Assembly: GCA_963665525.1 (NCBI GenBank)
Contig: OY762280.1
Location: 4,533,883 to 4,597,882, forward strand
Source of the DNA: UBA12077 sp963665525
GTDB lineage: Bacteria; Bacteroidota; Bacteroidia; Bacteroidales; UBA12077
Direction of reading: 5' to 3'
DNA: 64,000 nt
The notes under the pieces were generated by a model. That model had not been told where the DNA came from, searched no databases, and saw only the letters and a list, made by a program, of their open reading frames with translations. The position numbers and the translations under genes are program-made. Positions 17,828-28,024 of the stretch are shown piece after piece (position 1 is the stretch's first letter; the number at the start of each line of letters is the position of its first letter).

Positions 17828-18658
17828 TTACTTAAAAGATTTTCTTTTTAGAATAGAAATTTCTTGAGGAGTTAAAAATCTCCACTTTCCTCGAGGTAAA
17901 TTCTTTTTGGTTAAGCCGGCAAAATATACACGATCAAGTTTTTTAATTTTATATCCCATCGATTCAAAAATCCTTCGTACAATTCTATTTTGTCCTGAAT
18001 GGATTTCAATTCCAATCTGGGTTTTATCATCTTCGTTAATATAACTTAATGCATCGGCTTGTATAAAATCCTCACCTAATTGCAGACCTTCTATAACTTT
18101 TAACATGTCATTCTTGGTAAGATCTTTATCAAGCTGAACATGATAAATTTTCTTTTTATTGTAACTTGGATGAGTAAGCTCTTTGGTTAATTCACCATCA
18201 TTGGTTAACAGTAATACACCGGTTGTATTTTTATCCAGGCGTCCAACAGGGTAAACCCTTTCTGGGCATGCATTTTTAACAATGTCGATAACCGTTTTTT
18301 CTGCATGTTTATCTCTAACGGTAGTAACAAAATCTTTGGGCTTGTTTAAAAGAATGTAAACTTTTTGTTCGCGGCTTACTTTTTTGCCTTTATATCTGAT
18401 ATCATCTTTTGGAGATACTTTGATCCCTAACTCCTTAACAACCTTTCCGTTTACAGAAATTTCACCTGATTTGATTAATTCATCAGCATCGCGACGAGAA
18501 CATATTCCTGCATTGGATAAGAATTTATTTAAACGAAGAGGTTCATTCCATTTTGCTATTTCTGGTTTGAATTCTCCCTTTTCTCTTTTACCTTTTTTAA
18601 AAGATGATTTTCTATTAGAAGTATTCTCTCTTTTATCTCTTCTGTTCTCTCTCTCCAT
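17828..18658 (-). CDS. rluB: RsuA/RluB-family pseudouridine synthase
   Basis: 276 residues. A highly basic, disordered N-terminal tail (1-40) is followed by an S4 RNA-binding domain (FLSNAGICSRRDADELIKSG) and the catalytic domain with GRLDKNTTGVLLLTNDGEL, containing the catalytic Asp. The motif context fits the RluB/RsuA group, which modifies 23S rRNA (RluB) or 16S rRNA (RsuA); the exact uridine cannot be read from the sequence. It starts the minus-strand pair with the DUF5686-like gene and is divergent from glmM. Confidence 0.9.
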   Translation of the reverse strand: MERENRRDKRENTSNRKSSFKKGKREKGEFKPEIAKWNEPLRLNKFLSNAGICSRRDADELIKSGEISVNGKVVKELGIKVSPKDDIRYKGKKVSREQKVYILLNKPKDFVTTVRDKHAEKTVIDIVKNACPERVYPVGRLDKNTTGVLLLTNDGELTKELTHPSYNKKKIYHVQLDKDLTKNDMLKVIEGLQLGEDFIQADALSYINEDDKTQIGIEIHSGQNRIVRRIFESMGYKIKKLDRVYFAGLTKKNLPRGKWRFLTPQEISILKRKSFK

Positions 18659-18854
18659 TGCGCTGATTATCTTATTGATGGTTTCTAAATATTACGAATC
18701 GCAAAGTTAGTATATTAATTTATCCTTTTGGTAGATTCATGAGATTTAAATGTTGCGAAAGGTTAAAAAATATTAAAATTTGTTTCTAGTTGTTCTATAT
18801 TATCTATCTTTATTCGAATTTTAAACGAGGATAAAGAATTTAAGTCTATAAGTT

Positions 18855-20240
18855 ATGACATTAATAAAATCAATTTCAGGCATTAGAGGAACCATAGGAG
18901 GAAAATCAGGAGAAGGATTAAGTCCTTTAGATACAGTTAAGTTTGTTTCATCATATGGTAAATGGGTAAAGCAAAGAGCAAATAAGTATAAAGTAAAAGT
19001 TGTTGTAGGTAGAGATGCTCGAATTTCGGGCGAAATGGTGAGCCAAATTGTAGTTGGTACATTAATGGGTATGGGAATAGATGTGGTAAATATTGGTTTA
19101 GCTACTACACCAACAACAGAGATTGCTGTTCCTGTTGAGAATGCCGATGGTGGAATTATTTTAACCGCAAGTCATAATCCAAAACAATGGAACGCATTAA
19201 AATTATTAAATGAGAAAGGGGAGTTTTTATCTGCTTTAGATGGTGCCGAAATTTTAGACTTTGCTGAAAAAGAAGATTTTACTTATGCGCAAGTTGATGA
19301 TTTAGGTAAGGTAACTGAAAGAAATGATTTTTTGGATATACATATTCAACAAATCTTGGATTTGCCTTTAGTTGATGTAAATGCTATTAAAGAAGCAAAT
19401 TTTAAAGTTGTAGTTGATGCAGTAAACTCTGTGGGAGGAATTGCCATACCAGCTGTTTTAAAAGCATTAGGAGTAAATGAAGTTATTGAGTTGTATTGTG
19501 AGCCAAATGGAATATTTCCTCATAATCCGGAACCTTTACCTGAAAATCTAACAGAAATTTCGCAGCTTGTAAAAGATAGTAATGCCGATTTAGGTTTTGT
19601 TGTTGATCCTGATGTAGATCGTTTAGCTATTGTAAACGAAAATGGTAGTATGTTTGGCGAAGAGTATACTTTAGTAGCTGTTGCCGATTATATATTGCAA
19701 AATAAAGTGGGAAATACGGTTTCAAATCTTTCTTCTTCAAGAGCTTTGAAAGATGTTACGAATAATCATGGAGGTAATTATTTTGCAGCTGCCGTAGGAG
19801 AGGTGAATGTTGTTGAAAGCATGAAAACGAATAATGCAATTATTGGAGGAGAGGGTAATGGTGGTATCATTTACCCTGAATTACATTATGGACGTGATGC
19901 CTTGGTGGGAATTGCATTGTTTTTAACACATTTGGCAAAAACAAAAAATAAATGTTCCGATTTGAGATCACGATACCCTGAGTATGTTATTGCTAAAAAG
20001 AAAATGGAATTAACGCCACAAATTGATGTTGATAACATACTAAATTCAATAAAAAATAAGTTTACTAATCAGGAAATTATTGATATTGATGGTGTAAAGA
20101 TTGAGTTTGACCATGGATGGGTTCATTTAAGAAAATCAAATACGGAACCAATTATTAGAATTTATGCTGAGAGTAGAGATTTGAATAGCGCAAATCAATT
20201 AGCTGATAAGATTATTAATGAAATAAAAACCTTGTTATAA
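18855..20240 (+). CDS. glmM: Phosphoglucosamine mutase GlmM-type
   Basis: 461 residues of the alpha-D-phosphohexomutase superfamily with four domains. The phosphoserine loop is TASHNPKQWN (Ser106), the metal loop DPDVDR (about 252-257), the sugar-binding loop GEGNGGI, and the phosphate-binding loop RKSNTEPIIRIYAES. The family converts glucosamine-6-P to glucosamine-1-P for UDP-GlcNAc and cell-wall synthesis; a phosphomannomutase/phosphoglucomutase activity is the alternative. It ends 8 bases before the export-system adaptor gene, so it probably heads that operon. Confidence 0.88.
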   Translation: MTLIKSISGIRGTIGGKSGEGLSPLDTVKFVSSYGKWVKQRANKYKVKVVVGRDARISGEMVSQIVVGTLMGMGIDVVNIGLATTPTTEIAVPVENADGGIILTASHNPKQWNALKLLNEKGEFLSALDGAEILDFAEKEDFTYAQVDDLGKVTERNDFLDIHIQQILDLPLVDVNAIKEANFKVVVDAVNSVGGIAIPAVLKALGVNEVIELYCEPNGIFPHNPEPLPENLTEISQLVKDSNADLGFVVDPDVDRLAIVNENGSMFGEEYTLVAVADYILQNKVGNTVSNLSSSRALKDVTNNHGGNYFAAAVGEVNVVESMKTNNAIIGGEGNGGIIYPELHYGRDALVGIALFLTHLAKTKNKCSDLRSRYPEYVIAKKKMELTPQIDVDNILNSIKNKFTNQEIIDIDGVKIEFDHGWVHLRKSNTEPIIRIYAESRDLNSANQLADKIINEIKTLL

Positions 20241-20248
20241 AAAAGAAA

Positions 20249-21625
20249 ATGAAGAGAAAACATTATGTCATTATTGCATCAATAGTTGCAGTAATTATTA
20301 TGGGTCTTTTATTAAGACCTGGGAAAGGAGATGCCCAAAAACAATTAACTGTTGCTGTTGAAAAAGGAGAATTTGAAATTTTAGTATCTATAACTGGAGA
20401 GCTCGAAGCTATTAGTTCAGTTGATGTTATGGGACCGCTTGAATTAAGAAATAGTAGATCGCTTAGAATCAGAGAGATTAAAATTCAGGATCTGGTACCT
20501 GAAGGAACAGTGGTTGATTCTGGTGAATATGTTGCAAGCCTCGATAAAACGGAGTTGAGCACGAATATAAAAGATTTAGAAGATGAGGTAGAAACTTCGG
20601 AATCTCAATATATGAAAACTCAGCTCGATACAGCAATGCAATTGCGCGAACTGAGAGATCAACTGGTTAACTTAGAATTTACTTTAGAAGAAAAACAGAT
20701 TGTTCTAGATCAGAGTAAGTATGAACCTCCTGCAACAATACGTCAGGCAAAAATTGATCTTGAAAAAGCACAAAGGGCTTATAATCAAGCTAAAGATAAT
20801 TATTCTTTGAAGGTTCAACAAGCAGAAGCCAACATGCGTGAAGCTGCCATTAACTTAGATCAGGATAAGAGAAAAGTTGAACAAATCAAAAAAGTGATCG
20901 ATAAGTTTATCATTTTTGCTCCTCAATCGGGAATGGTAATTTATAAAAAAGAATGGAGCGGACAGAAAAGAAAAGTGGGATCAACCATTAGTCCCTGGGA
21001 TTTGGCTGTAGCTACTTTGCCAGATCTCTCTGTGATGAACTCAAAAACTTATGTCAACGAAATAGATATAAGTAAAGTTAAAACAGGACAAGAAGTGAGA
21101 ATTGGGGTTGATGCTTTCCCTGAAAAGAAATATACCGGAGAGGTAATTCAGGTAGCAAATATAGGAGAACAGTTACAAAATACAGATGCTAAGGTTTTTG
21201 AGGTATTAATCGGTGTCGATCAGTCGGATAGTATTATGCGCCCTGCCATGACAACCAGCAATCAGATTGTAACCAATGTTTACGATGAGGTGTTATTTTT
21301 ACCTCTTGAAGCTATTCATAACGAAGATAGTTTAAGTTTTGTTTACACTAAGAGCGGGAAAAAGCAGATTATAATACCCGGTGAATCGAATGAAAATTAT
21401 ATTATTATAGAGCAAGGACTGGAAGAAGGAACAGAAGTATATTTATCGGTTCCAGAAAATGCTGAAAAGTTTAAGCTTGCTGGTGAAGATCTTGTAGCTA
21501 TTATTAAAGAGCGCGAGACCCAGAAAAAAAATGAAGAACAAAAACGGAGGGAAGAACAAGCTGCTCAGCAAAATAAACGAAAGCCTAATGGACACAGACC
21601 AAGAAGACCTGGTTCTAAATCGTAA
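20249..21625 (+). CDS. MacA/HlyD-type periplasmic adaptor
   Basis: 458 residues anchored by one N-terminal membrane helix (about 5-22). The lipoyl-like and beta-barrel halves flank a long alpha-helical hairpin (about 105-215, rich in heptads such as QAEANMREAAINLDQDKRKV). The last 45 residues form a charged Lys/Arg/Glu/Gln/Pro tail, unusual for a periplasmic end. Adaptors of this family bridge an inner-membrane transporter and TolC. The genes downstream encode the FtsX-type permease (5 bases) and the TolC partner, so this is a tripartite exporter; substrate unknown. Confidence 0.9.
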   Translation: MKRKHYVIIASIVAVIIMGLLLRPGKGDAQKQLTVAVEKGEFEILVSITGELEAISSVDVMGPLELRNSRSLRIREIKIQDLVPEGTVVDSGEYVASLDKTELSTNIKDLEDEVETSESQYMKTQLDTAMQLRELRDQLVNLEFTLEEKQIVLDQSKYEPPATIRQAKIDLEKAQRAYNQAKDNYSLKVQQAEANMREAAINLDQDKRKVEQIKKVIDKFIIFAPQSGMVIYKKEWSGQKRKVGSTISPWDLAVATLPDLSVMNSKTYVNEIDISKVKTGQEVRIGVDAFPEKKYTGEVIQVANIGEQLQNTDAKVFEVLIGVDQSDSIMRPAMTTSNQIVTNVYDEVLFLPLEAIHNEDSLSFVYTKSGKKQIIIPGESNENYIIIEQGLEEGTEVYLSVPENAEKFKLAGEDLVAIIKERETQKKNEEQKRREEQAAQQNKRKPNGHRPRRPGSKS

Positions 21626-21630
21626 GCTTT

Positions 21631-22992
21631 ATGTTTAACAGATATTTTCATGATATAGAAATAGCAGTTGAATCATTGCTTTCAAATAAATTGAAATCCA
21701 TTTTAACTGCGCTGGGAATTATATTTGGTACCGCTGCTGTAATCAGTATGTTGGCTATTGGTAACGGAGCTCAGCAAGAGATTCTGGAGCAAATTAAAAT
21801 GGTTGGAGTCAATAACATTGTTATTACTCCTACAACAGATATGTCTGATGAAGAAAATAGCCAGTCTTCAGAAGGTTCAGAAGGCGAAACCAAAAAACAA
21901 AAATTCTCTCCGGGATTAACAATGAAAGATTTAGATGCTATTAAAAGTATTGTTCCTTCAGTGAAAAGAATTACTCCCGAAATTGTTGCTAAATCGTTTG
22001 TGGTTCAGAATGGGAAAAGGGTTGCAGCAAAAGTGATTGGTGTAGATAATGATTACTTTGATGTGTACAATATAAAACTTGAAAAAGGACAATTGTTTAA
22101 TGAGTTTCAAGTAGAAAATGGTATTCCCGTTTGTGTAATTGGTGCCAATATTAGTGCTAAAGTATTTAGTGATGTTGATCCTGTAAATCAGTATTTAAAA
22201 TTTGGACATGTTTGGTTGAAAGTGGTAGGAATATTGGAAAAATCGGATGTAAACCTTTCTGCTGCTGATAATGCAGGTGTGAATGTTGTAAACGATAATG
22301 TTTATATTCCGGTGCAAACTATGCTGATGCGATATAAAAACAGAGCATTAATTAACTCTAAGAGTCTAAGTGGAGGTAGTAGCTTTTTTGGTGGTTGGTT
22401 TTTTTCATTCTCAGGAAGCCAAGAAACAACATCTTCAAATTATAATCAATTGGATAAAATTATTGTTCAGGTCGAAGAAACAGAACAATTAACATCAACC
22501 ACTGAAATTTTAAGCCGTATGCTTTTACGCAGGCATCAGGAGGTGAAAGATTATGAGATTACTGTTCCTGAATTATTATTGAAACAACAACAGCGAACAA
22601 AAGATATTTTTAATATCGTATTAGGTGCCATTGCAAGTATATCTCTGATTGTTGGTGGTATTGGTATTATGAATATTATGTTTGCTACTGTTATGGAACG
22701 TATAAAAGAGATAGGAATCCGTTTGGCACTTGGTGCTAAGAAGGCCGATATTATTGCCCAGTTTTTGTCCGAAGCTATTTTAATTAGTGTTTCGGGAGGT
22801 CTTATAGGAGTATTTCTGGGTATTCTGTTTTCCAAGTTAATTACAAAATTTGCAGGAATTTTAACTATAGTGTCACCAGGGTCAATTATCGTGGCGTTTG
22901 GTGTTAGTGCAGTGATTGGGATCATTTTTGGAATTTCTCCGGCAAAGAAAGCAGCAGAAAAAGATCCTATTGAATCATTACGTTACGAATAA
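21631..22992 (+). CDS. MacB-like ABC permease (FtsX type)
   Basis: 453 residues: an N-terminal membrane helix (about 20-42, SILTALGIIFGTAAVISML), a large MacB-type periplasmic domain (about 45-310), then three C-terminal helices of the FtsX domain with IGIRLALGAKKADIIAQFL and GISPAKKAAEKDPIESLRYE. E. coli MacB carries its ATPase on the same chain; this protein has no nucleotide-binding domain and no ATPase gene sits in the operon, so an ATPase must come from elsewhere. The LolD-type ATPase at 28983-29633 is one candidate. Confidence 0.92.
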   Translation: MFNRYFHDIEIAVESLLSNKLKSILTALGIIFGTAAVISMLAIGNGAQQEILEQIKMVGVNNIVITPTTDMSDEENSQSSEGSEGETKKQKFSPGLTMKDLDAIKSIVPSVKRITPEIVAKSFVVQNGKRVAAKVIGVDNDYFDVYNIKLEKGQLFNEFQVENGIPVCVIGANISAKVFSDVDPVNQYLKFGHVWLKVVGILEKSDVNLSAADNAGVNVVNDNVYIPVQTMLMRYKNRALINSKSLSGGSSFFGGWFFSFSGSQETTSSNYNQLDKIIVQVEETEQLTSTTEILSRMLLRRHQEVKDYEITVPELLLKQQQRTKDIFNIVLGAIASISLIVGGIGIMNIMFATVMERIKEIGIRLALGAKKADIIAQFLSEAILISVSGGLIGVFLGILFSKLITKFAGILTIVSPGSIIVAFGVSAVIGIIFGISPAKKAAEKDPIESLRYE

Positions 22993-23010
22993 AATCCTTA
23001 AAGAGTTCTT

Positions 23011-24489
23011 ATGAAAAGAGTTATCATATATTTATTTAGTACATTTTTATTATTTACTACAAGAATAAGTGCACAAGAGTTAATTTTAGAAGAATTAAAT
23101 TTTGATCAGGTTATTCAACTTGCTCGCGAACAATCTCCTAATGCAATTATGGCTAAGCATCGATTTAGAGCTAGTTATTGGGAATTTAGGACATATAAAG
23201 CTGAATTCAGACCAAGTGTTAAATTATATACAAGTTTTCCTAACCTGAATAGAAGTTATAGTGAATTTTCTGATTCTACCGGGACATATTATGTTGAATT
23301 AAATAAAAATACTACAAATGTAAATCTGGATATTGTTCAGAATGTTCCATTTACTGGAGGTCAGTTTTCTGTAAAAACTGATTTGTCAAGGTTAGATAAT
23401 CTTAAATCAGAAACTTACTCATACAATTCTACTCCAATCTCAATTACATATAGTCAGCCAATGCTATTTTATAATGAGTATAAATGGACTAAGAAAATAG
23501 AACCCTTAAAATATGAAGAAGCAAAGCGTACTTATATTTCTTCAATGGAAGATGTAGCTATAAGGGCGGTAAATTATTTCTTCGATTTAGCATTGGCTCA
23601 GCAAAATTTGCAAGTGGCAAGAATTAATTACTCTAACGCAGATACATTATATCAAATAGCAGAAGGGCGATATAATATTGGTACTATCGCTGAGAATGAA
23701 TTAATGCAAATGGAATTAGCAGTTTTAAATGCTGGTTCTTCATTAAATTCTGCCTTGGTTGATTTGGAGATTAAAAAGTTTCAGCTTCGCTCATTTTTAG
23801 GGTTTAATGAGAAAGTTGATTTGAAGTTGATTATTCCAAAATATATTCCGGAAATTACTGTAGATGTGAATGAAGCATTAGAAATTGCAAAAAATAATAA
23901 TCCTGAAATTATTTCTTTAGAACGACAGTTGATAGAAGCCGAGAGAGGTGTTGCCCAGGCAAAATCACAAAAAGGAGTTCAAGCAAATTTATTTGCCAGT
24001 GTAGGTTATACAAAACAGGCTGATGAGATTAATGATGCATATATTAATCCACAAAGCCAGCAAAATTTAAGCTTGGGTATGCAAATACCCATTTTGGACT
24101 GGAAGTTGGGTAAAGGAAGATATAAAATGGCGCAATCGAGTCAAGAGGTTGTAAAAACAACTGTTGAGCAGGCTCAAGTTGATTTTACTCAAAGTGTATA
24201 TTTAAATGTAATGCAGTTTAACTTACAAGATGATCAGTTTTTAATCGCAGCTAAAACTGATACTATTGCTCAAAAGCGTTATGATATGACTAAACAACGT
24301 TTCTTAATTGGGAAAGTTGATGTCTTAGATTTAAATATAGCTTTATCGGAAAAGGACGCTGCGAAAACAAATTATATTTCCGCTTTACGAAAATATTGGT
24401 CTAACTTTTATAATCTTCGAAAAATTACCTTATATGATTTTATTGAAGGTCAACCACTGGATGCAGATTTTGAACAGTTAATAGATTAG
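23011..24489 (+). CDS. TolC-family outer membrane efflux protein
   Basis: 492 residues with a signal peptide (1-21, ending ISA before QE). Two repeats of the outer membrane efflux protein fold are visible, with long coiled helices such as QNLQVARINYSNADTLYQIA and KTDTIAQKRYDMTKQRF, and the usual RFLIGKVDVLDLNIAL motif in the second half. It forms the outer-membrane channel for the adaptor and permease encoded just upstream (18-base gap). About 186 bases without a gene follow before secDF. Confidence 0.93.
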   Translation: MKRVIIYLFSTFLLFTTRISAQELILEELNFDQVIQLAREQSPNAIMAKHRFRASYWEFRTYKAEFRPSVKLYTSFPNLNRSYSEFSDSTGTYYVELNKNTTNVNLDIVQNVPFTGGQFSVKTDLSRLDNLKSETYSYNSTPISITYSQPMLFYNEYKWTKKIEPLKYEEAKRTYISSMEDVAIRAVNYFFDLALAQQNLQVARINYSNADTLYQIAEGRYNIGTIAENELMQMELAVLNAGSSLNSALVDLEIKKFQLRSFLGFNEKVDLKLIIPKYIPEITVDVNEALEIAKNNNPEIISLERQLIEAERGVAQAKSQKGVQANLFASVGYTKQADEINDAYINPQSQQNLSLGMQIPILDWKLGKGRYKMAQSSQEVVKTTVEQAQVDFTQSVYLNVMQFNLQDDQFLIAAKTDTIAQKRYDMTKQRFLIGKVDVLDLNIALSEKDAAKTNYISALRKYWSNFYNLRKITLYDFIEGQPLDADFEQLID

Positions 24490-24609
24490 ATTTAACAAAC
24501 TTTATTATTAGGATTAATATAGAATTTAGCTTGATCAAAGATTATTTGTTAATCTTTACTTTATCTAAATCTTAATTCCTTGAAAAAGTGTGTTTCTAAA
24601 AAATAATTT

Positions 24610-24617
24610 TATCTTTG
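24610..24617 (+). promoter_or_regulatory. Candidate -7 element for secDF
   Basis: TATCTTTG matches the Bacteroidota -7 consensus TAnnTTTG and lies 59 bases before the secDF start. No well-spaced TTG -33 element is present (the nearest TTG is 27 bases upstream), so this is a tentative assignment. Confidence 0.4.
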
Positions 24618-24675
24618 CACGACAATTTGCTTAATAAGAAAATATATTAATAATATCAATAAAATAGTTTAACAA

Positions 24676-27600
24676 ATGCAGATTAAAGGAGCTATTAGAT
24701 TTTTGGCCATATCATTGGCCGTGATATGTATTTATTACTTATCATTTACGTGGGTTACGAATGGGATTTATCAAGATGCAGCAGAGTATGCACAAGGCGA
24801 TCCTGCTAAAGAGTACGAATATCTTGATTCATTATCAGGCGAAGAAGTATATAACCTGGGGATAAGAAAATTTACATTTAGAGAATGTCAGGAGAAAGAA
24901 ATTAACTTAGGTCTTGACCTGAAAGGTGGTATGAACGTTATTCTTGAGATATCTGTTGAAGATATTATCAGAGCAATGGCAAACAATAGTAAAGATACTA
25001 CTTTCCAACAAGCGTTAAAATTAGCAAAAGAGAAAAGTAAAGATAGTAGAGCAGAATTTGTTGATTTATTTGGACAAGCATTTAACGAAATTGATCCAAA
25101 TGCAAAATTAGCAGCTATCTTTAATACGATTGAGCTAAAAGATAAAATTGATTTTAATTCAACAAATGCTGATGTATTAAAAGTTATCCGTGAAGAATCG
25201 AAAGATGCGATCGATAATTCATTCAATATTCTTCGTAGTAGAATTGACCGTTTTGGTGTTGTTCAGCCAAATATTCAGCGTTTAGAAGCTACCGGTAGAA
25301 TCATGGTTGAATTACCTGGTGTAAAGGATCAGGAACGTGTTCGTGATCTTTTACAAGGAACTGCGAATCTTGAATTCTGGGAAACATATAATAATACACA
25401 AGTTTATGGCTATCTTCTACAAGCTAATGAGATTATTTATGGTATAGAAGAATCACAAAGAGAACTTGCTAAATCTGAACAACCAGCAGAAGAAACAGAA
25501 GCTGTTGTAGAAGAAGCTGCTGAGCAAGAAGGTGAGTTGTCATTGATTGACCAATTAGAATCTGATTCAATTGCGCAAGATTCAACAGATTTAAATCAGG
25601 CACAAATTGCAGAAAGATATCCATTATTCTCCGTATTACGTCCTAGTATTAATCCACAATCAGGACAACCAATGGAAGGTTCTGTAGTTGGTATGGCACA
25701 TTATTCAGATACTACCTATGTAAATGCATATCTAAATATGGAGCAGGTAAAAACTGTTTTCCCAAGAGATATGGTATTTAAATGGCATGTGAAGCCATAC
25801 AAATATGATGAGTCTGAAAGCTACTATGAGTTACATGCCATTAAAGTTACAGGTCGCGATGGTAAAGCTCCATTAGATGGTGATGTTGTGACTGATGCAA
25901 GATCAGAATTTGATCAAAATAATGGTAGTGCTGAAGTTACTATGGCAATGAATGCCGATGGTGCAAAAACATGGGCTCGTTTAACAAAAAATAATGTAGG
26001 AAACTTCATCGCAATTGTTTTAGACGATTATGTATATTCTGCACCAAGAGTTAATCAGGAAATTACAGGTGGTCGTTCATCCATTTCTGGTGATTTTACA
26101 GTAAACGAAGCAAAAGACTTAGCTAACATATTAAAGTCAGGTAAATTACCTGCTCCGGCAAGAATTATCCAGGAAGAAATTGTTGGTCCTTCATTAGGTC
26201 AGGAAGCAATTGATGCTGGTTTAAATTCATTCTTAATTGCGTTCTTAGTAGTAATGGTTTATATGATTTTCTACTATAGTCGTAAAGCTGGTGTTGTTGC
26301 AGACTTAGCCTTGATTGCTAACATGTTCTTTATTTTTGGAGTTCTTTCTTCATTAGGAGCTGTTCTTACATTGCCTGGTATTGCTGGTATCGTCTTAACA
26401 ATAGGTATGTCGGTTGATGCGAACGTACTTATTTACGAACGTATTCGTGAAGAATTAGCTGCCGGTAAAGGTGTTAAGTTAGCTGTTAAAGACGGTTACA
26501 AACATGCTTATTCAGCAATTATCGATGCTAACGTAACAACATTATTTACAGCAATTATACTTTATGTATTTGGTACTGGACCAATTAAAGGTTTTGCTAC
26601 AACATTATTAATTGGTATTTTAACTTCGTTATTTACTGCGATATTCTTAACTAGATTAATTTTTGAATGGTACTTGAAACGTAATAAAGAAATTACTTAT
26701 GCTACAAAATTAACTGAAGGTGCATTTAAGAACACCGCAGTTAAGTTCTTAGAAAAACGTAAAATTTTCTATGTAGTTTCTGCTATCATCATTTTTGTTA
26801 GTTTAGGTTCGTTATTTACCAGAGGATTAAATCAAGGTGTTGACTTTACCGGAGGTAGAACTTATGTAGTACGTTTCGAAAACTCAGTAAGTACAGTAGA
26901 TATAGCAAATAAACTTGAAGAAGTTTATGGTCATGCACCAGAAGTAAAAATATTTGGTGATGATAACCAGGTGAAAATTACTACAAAATACAGAATCGAT
27001 GAGGATGCTGTTGAGGTTGACAAAGATGTTGAAACAAAACTTTACGAAGGTTTATCTACAATCTTAGGAAGTGATGTTACATTCGACGATTTCAATAATA
27101 ACTATAAGATGAGTTCGCACAAAGTAGGTGCTACTATTGCCGACGATATTCTTTACAAATCATTAATAGTAATTGTTCTTGCAATTATCTTAATGTTCGT
27201 TTATATCTTCATTCGATTTAGAGATTGGCAATATGGTTTAGGTGCAATTACTGCATTGGTTCACGACGTAATTATAATATTAGGTATATTCTCATTAGCG
27301 TGGGGTGTACTACCATTCTCGTTAGAAATTGACCAGGCATTTATTGCTGCTATTCTAACAGTGGTTGGTTACTCAATTAATGATACCGTGGTTGTATTCG
27401 ACCGTATCAGAGAGTATGTAACTTTATATCCAAAACGTGATCGTCATACAATTCTTAATGATGCATTGAATAGTACATTAAGTCGTACATTTAGTACTTC
27501 GTTAAGTACATTCGTGGTATTACTTACTATCTTTATCTTCGGTGGAGAGGTAATTAGAGGATTTGTATTTGCAATATTAGTTGGTGTAGTAGTTGGTACA

Positions 27601-27678
27601 TATTCATCATTATTCATTGCAACACCTGTTGTGTATGATACAGTTCACAAGAAAGGTGAGAAGAAAGCTAAAAAATAG
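24676..27678 (+). CDS. secDF: Fused protein translocase subunit SecDF
   Basis: 1000 residues, a natural SecD-SecF fusion typical of this phylum. SecD part: one N-terminal helix, the LGLDLKGGMNV motif (about 75-85), a large periplasmic P1 domain with a Glu/Ala-rich insert (about 270-300), and helices with MSVDANVLIYERIREEL. SecF part from about 695: GVDFTGGRTYVVRF and the second VGYSINDTVVVFDRIRE. SecDF uses the proton-motive force to pull exported proteins into the periplasm. It has its own -7 element candidate and a strong terminator, so it is monocistronic. Confidence 0.97.
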   Translation: MQIKGAIRFLAISLAVICIYYLSFTWVTNGIYQDAAEYAQGDPAKEYEYLDSLSGEEVYNLGIRKFTFRECQEKEINLGLDLKGGMNVILEISVEDIIRAMANNSKDTTFQQALKLAKEKSKDSRAEFVDLFGQAFNEIDPNAKLAAIFNTIELKDKIDFNSTNADVLKVIREESKDAIDNSFNILRSRIDRFGVVQPNIQRLEATGRIMVELPGVKDQERVRDLLQGTANLEFWETYNNTQVYGYLLQANEIIYGIEESQRELAKSEQPAEETEAVVEEAAEQEGELSLIDQLESDSIAQDSTDLNQAQIAERYPLFSVLRPSINPQSGQPMEGSVVGMAHYSDTTYVNAYLNMEQVKTVFPRDMVFKWHVKPYKYDESESYYELHAIKVTGRDGKAPLDGDVVTDARSEFDQNNGSAEVTMAMNADGAKTWARLTKNNVGNFIAIVLDDYVYSAPRVNQEITGGRSSISGDFTVNEAKDLANILKSGKLPAPARIIQEEIVGPSLGQEAIDAGLNSFLIAFLVVMVYMIFYYSRKAGVVADLALIANMFFIFGVLSSLGAVLTLPGIAGIVLTIGMSVDANVLIYERIREELAAGKGVKLAVKDGYKHAYSAIIDANVTTLFTAIILYVFGTGPIKGFATTLLIGILTSLFTAIFLTRLIFEWYLKRNKEITYATKLTEGAFKNTAVKFLEKRKIFYVVSAIIIFVSLGSLFTRGLNQGVDFTGGRTYVVRFENSVSTVDIANKLEEVYGHAPEVKIFGDDNQVKITTKYRIDEDAVEVDKDVETKLYEGLSTILGSDVTFDDFNNNYKMSSHKVGATIADDILYKSLIVIVLAIILMFVYIFIRFRDWQYGLGAITALVHDVIIILGIFSLAWGVLPFSLEIDQAFIAAILTVVGYSINDTVVVFDRIREYVTLYPKRDRHTILNDALNSTLSRTFSTSLSTFVVLLTIFIFGGEVIRGFVFAILVGVVVGTYSSLFIATPVVYDTVHKKGEKKAKK

Positions 27679-27697
27679 AAAATTCTAAATATTACTA

Positions 27698-27724
27698 AAG
27701 CCCCTTTAACCAAGGGGCTTTTTT
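27698..27724 (+). terminator. Intrinsic terminator after secDF
   Basis: Perfect 9-bp stem AAGCCCCTT / AAGGGGCTT with a 5-base loop, followed by a T run. It closes the secDF transcript 20 bases after its stop. Confidence 0.9.
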
Positions 27725-27763
27725 GTTGTTATAACATAATGTATATTTGTATAAAACAAACTT

Positions 27764-28009
27764 ATGTTTCATATGTTTCTCTTTATTAGTGGACAAGAGA
27801 TATTTGTAATTCTTTTAGTTGTCTTATTATTGTTTGGAGCAAACAAAATTCCTGAAATAGCAAAAGGATTAGGAAAAGGAATGCGCGAATTTAAAAAAGC
27901 TGCCGACGACATTAAGCGAGAAATGGATGATCATACCAATGATTTAACAAAAGATATCAAGGAAATAAAAAACGATATACAAAAAACAAAGGAAGATTTA
28001 AAAGGATAA
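27764..28009 (+). CDS. tatA: Twin-arginine translocase subunit TatA/E
   Basis: 81 residues: a short N-terminal membrane helix (GQEIFVILLVVLLLFGANKIPEIAKG, split here into a helix and the conserved FG-KIPE hinge), then an amphipathic helix (GLGKGMREFKKAADDIKREM) and a charged tail with repeated DIKEIKNDI-type heptads. TatA oligomers form the translocation path for folded proteins. TatC is not in the window. Met4 (27773) is an equally good start. It leads a short cluster with the antiporter (15-base gap). Confidence 0.92.
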   Translation: MFHMFLFISGQEIFVILLVVLLLFGANKIPEIAKGLGKGMREFKKAADDIKREMDDHTNDLTKDIKEIKNDIQKTKEDLKG

Positions 28010-28024
28010 TATTAACCTCAATTT

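Noticed and set aside
22551..22925. 124-codon minus-strand frame
   Set aside because: Opposite the membrane part of the FtsX permease; low-complexity shadow.
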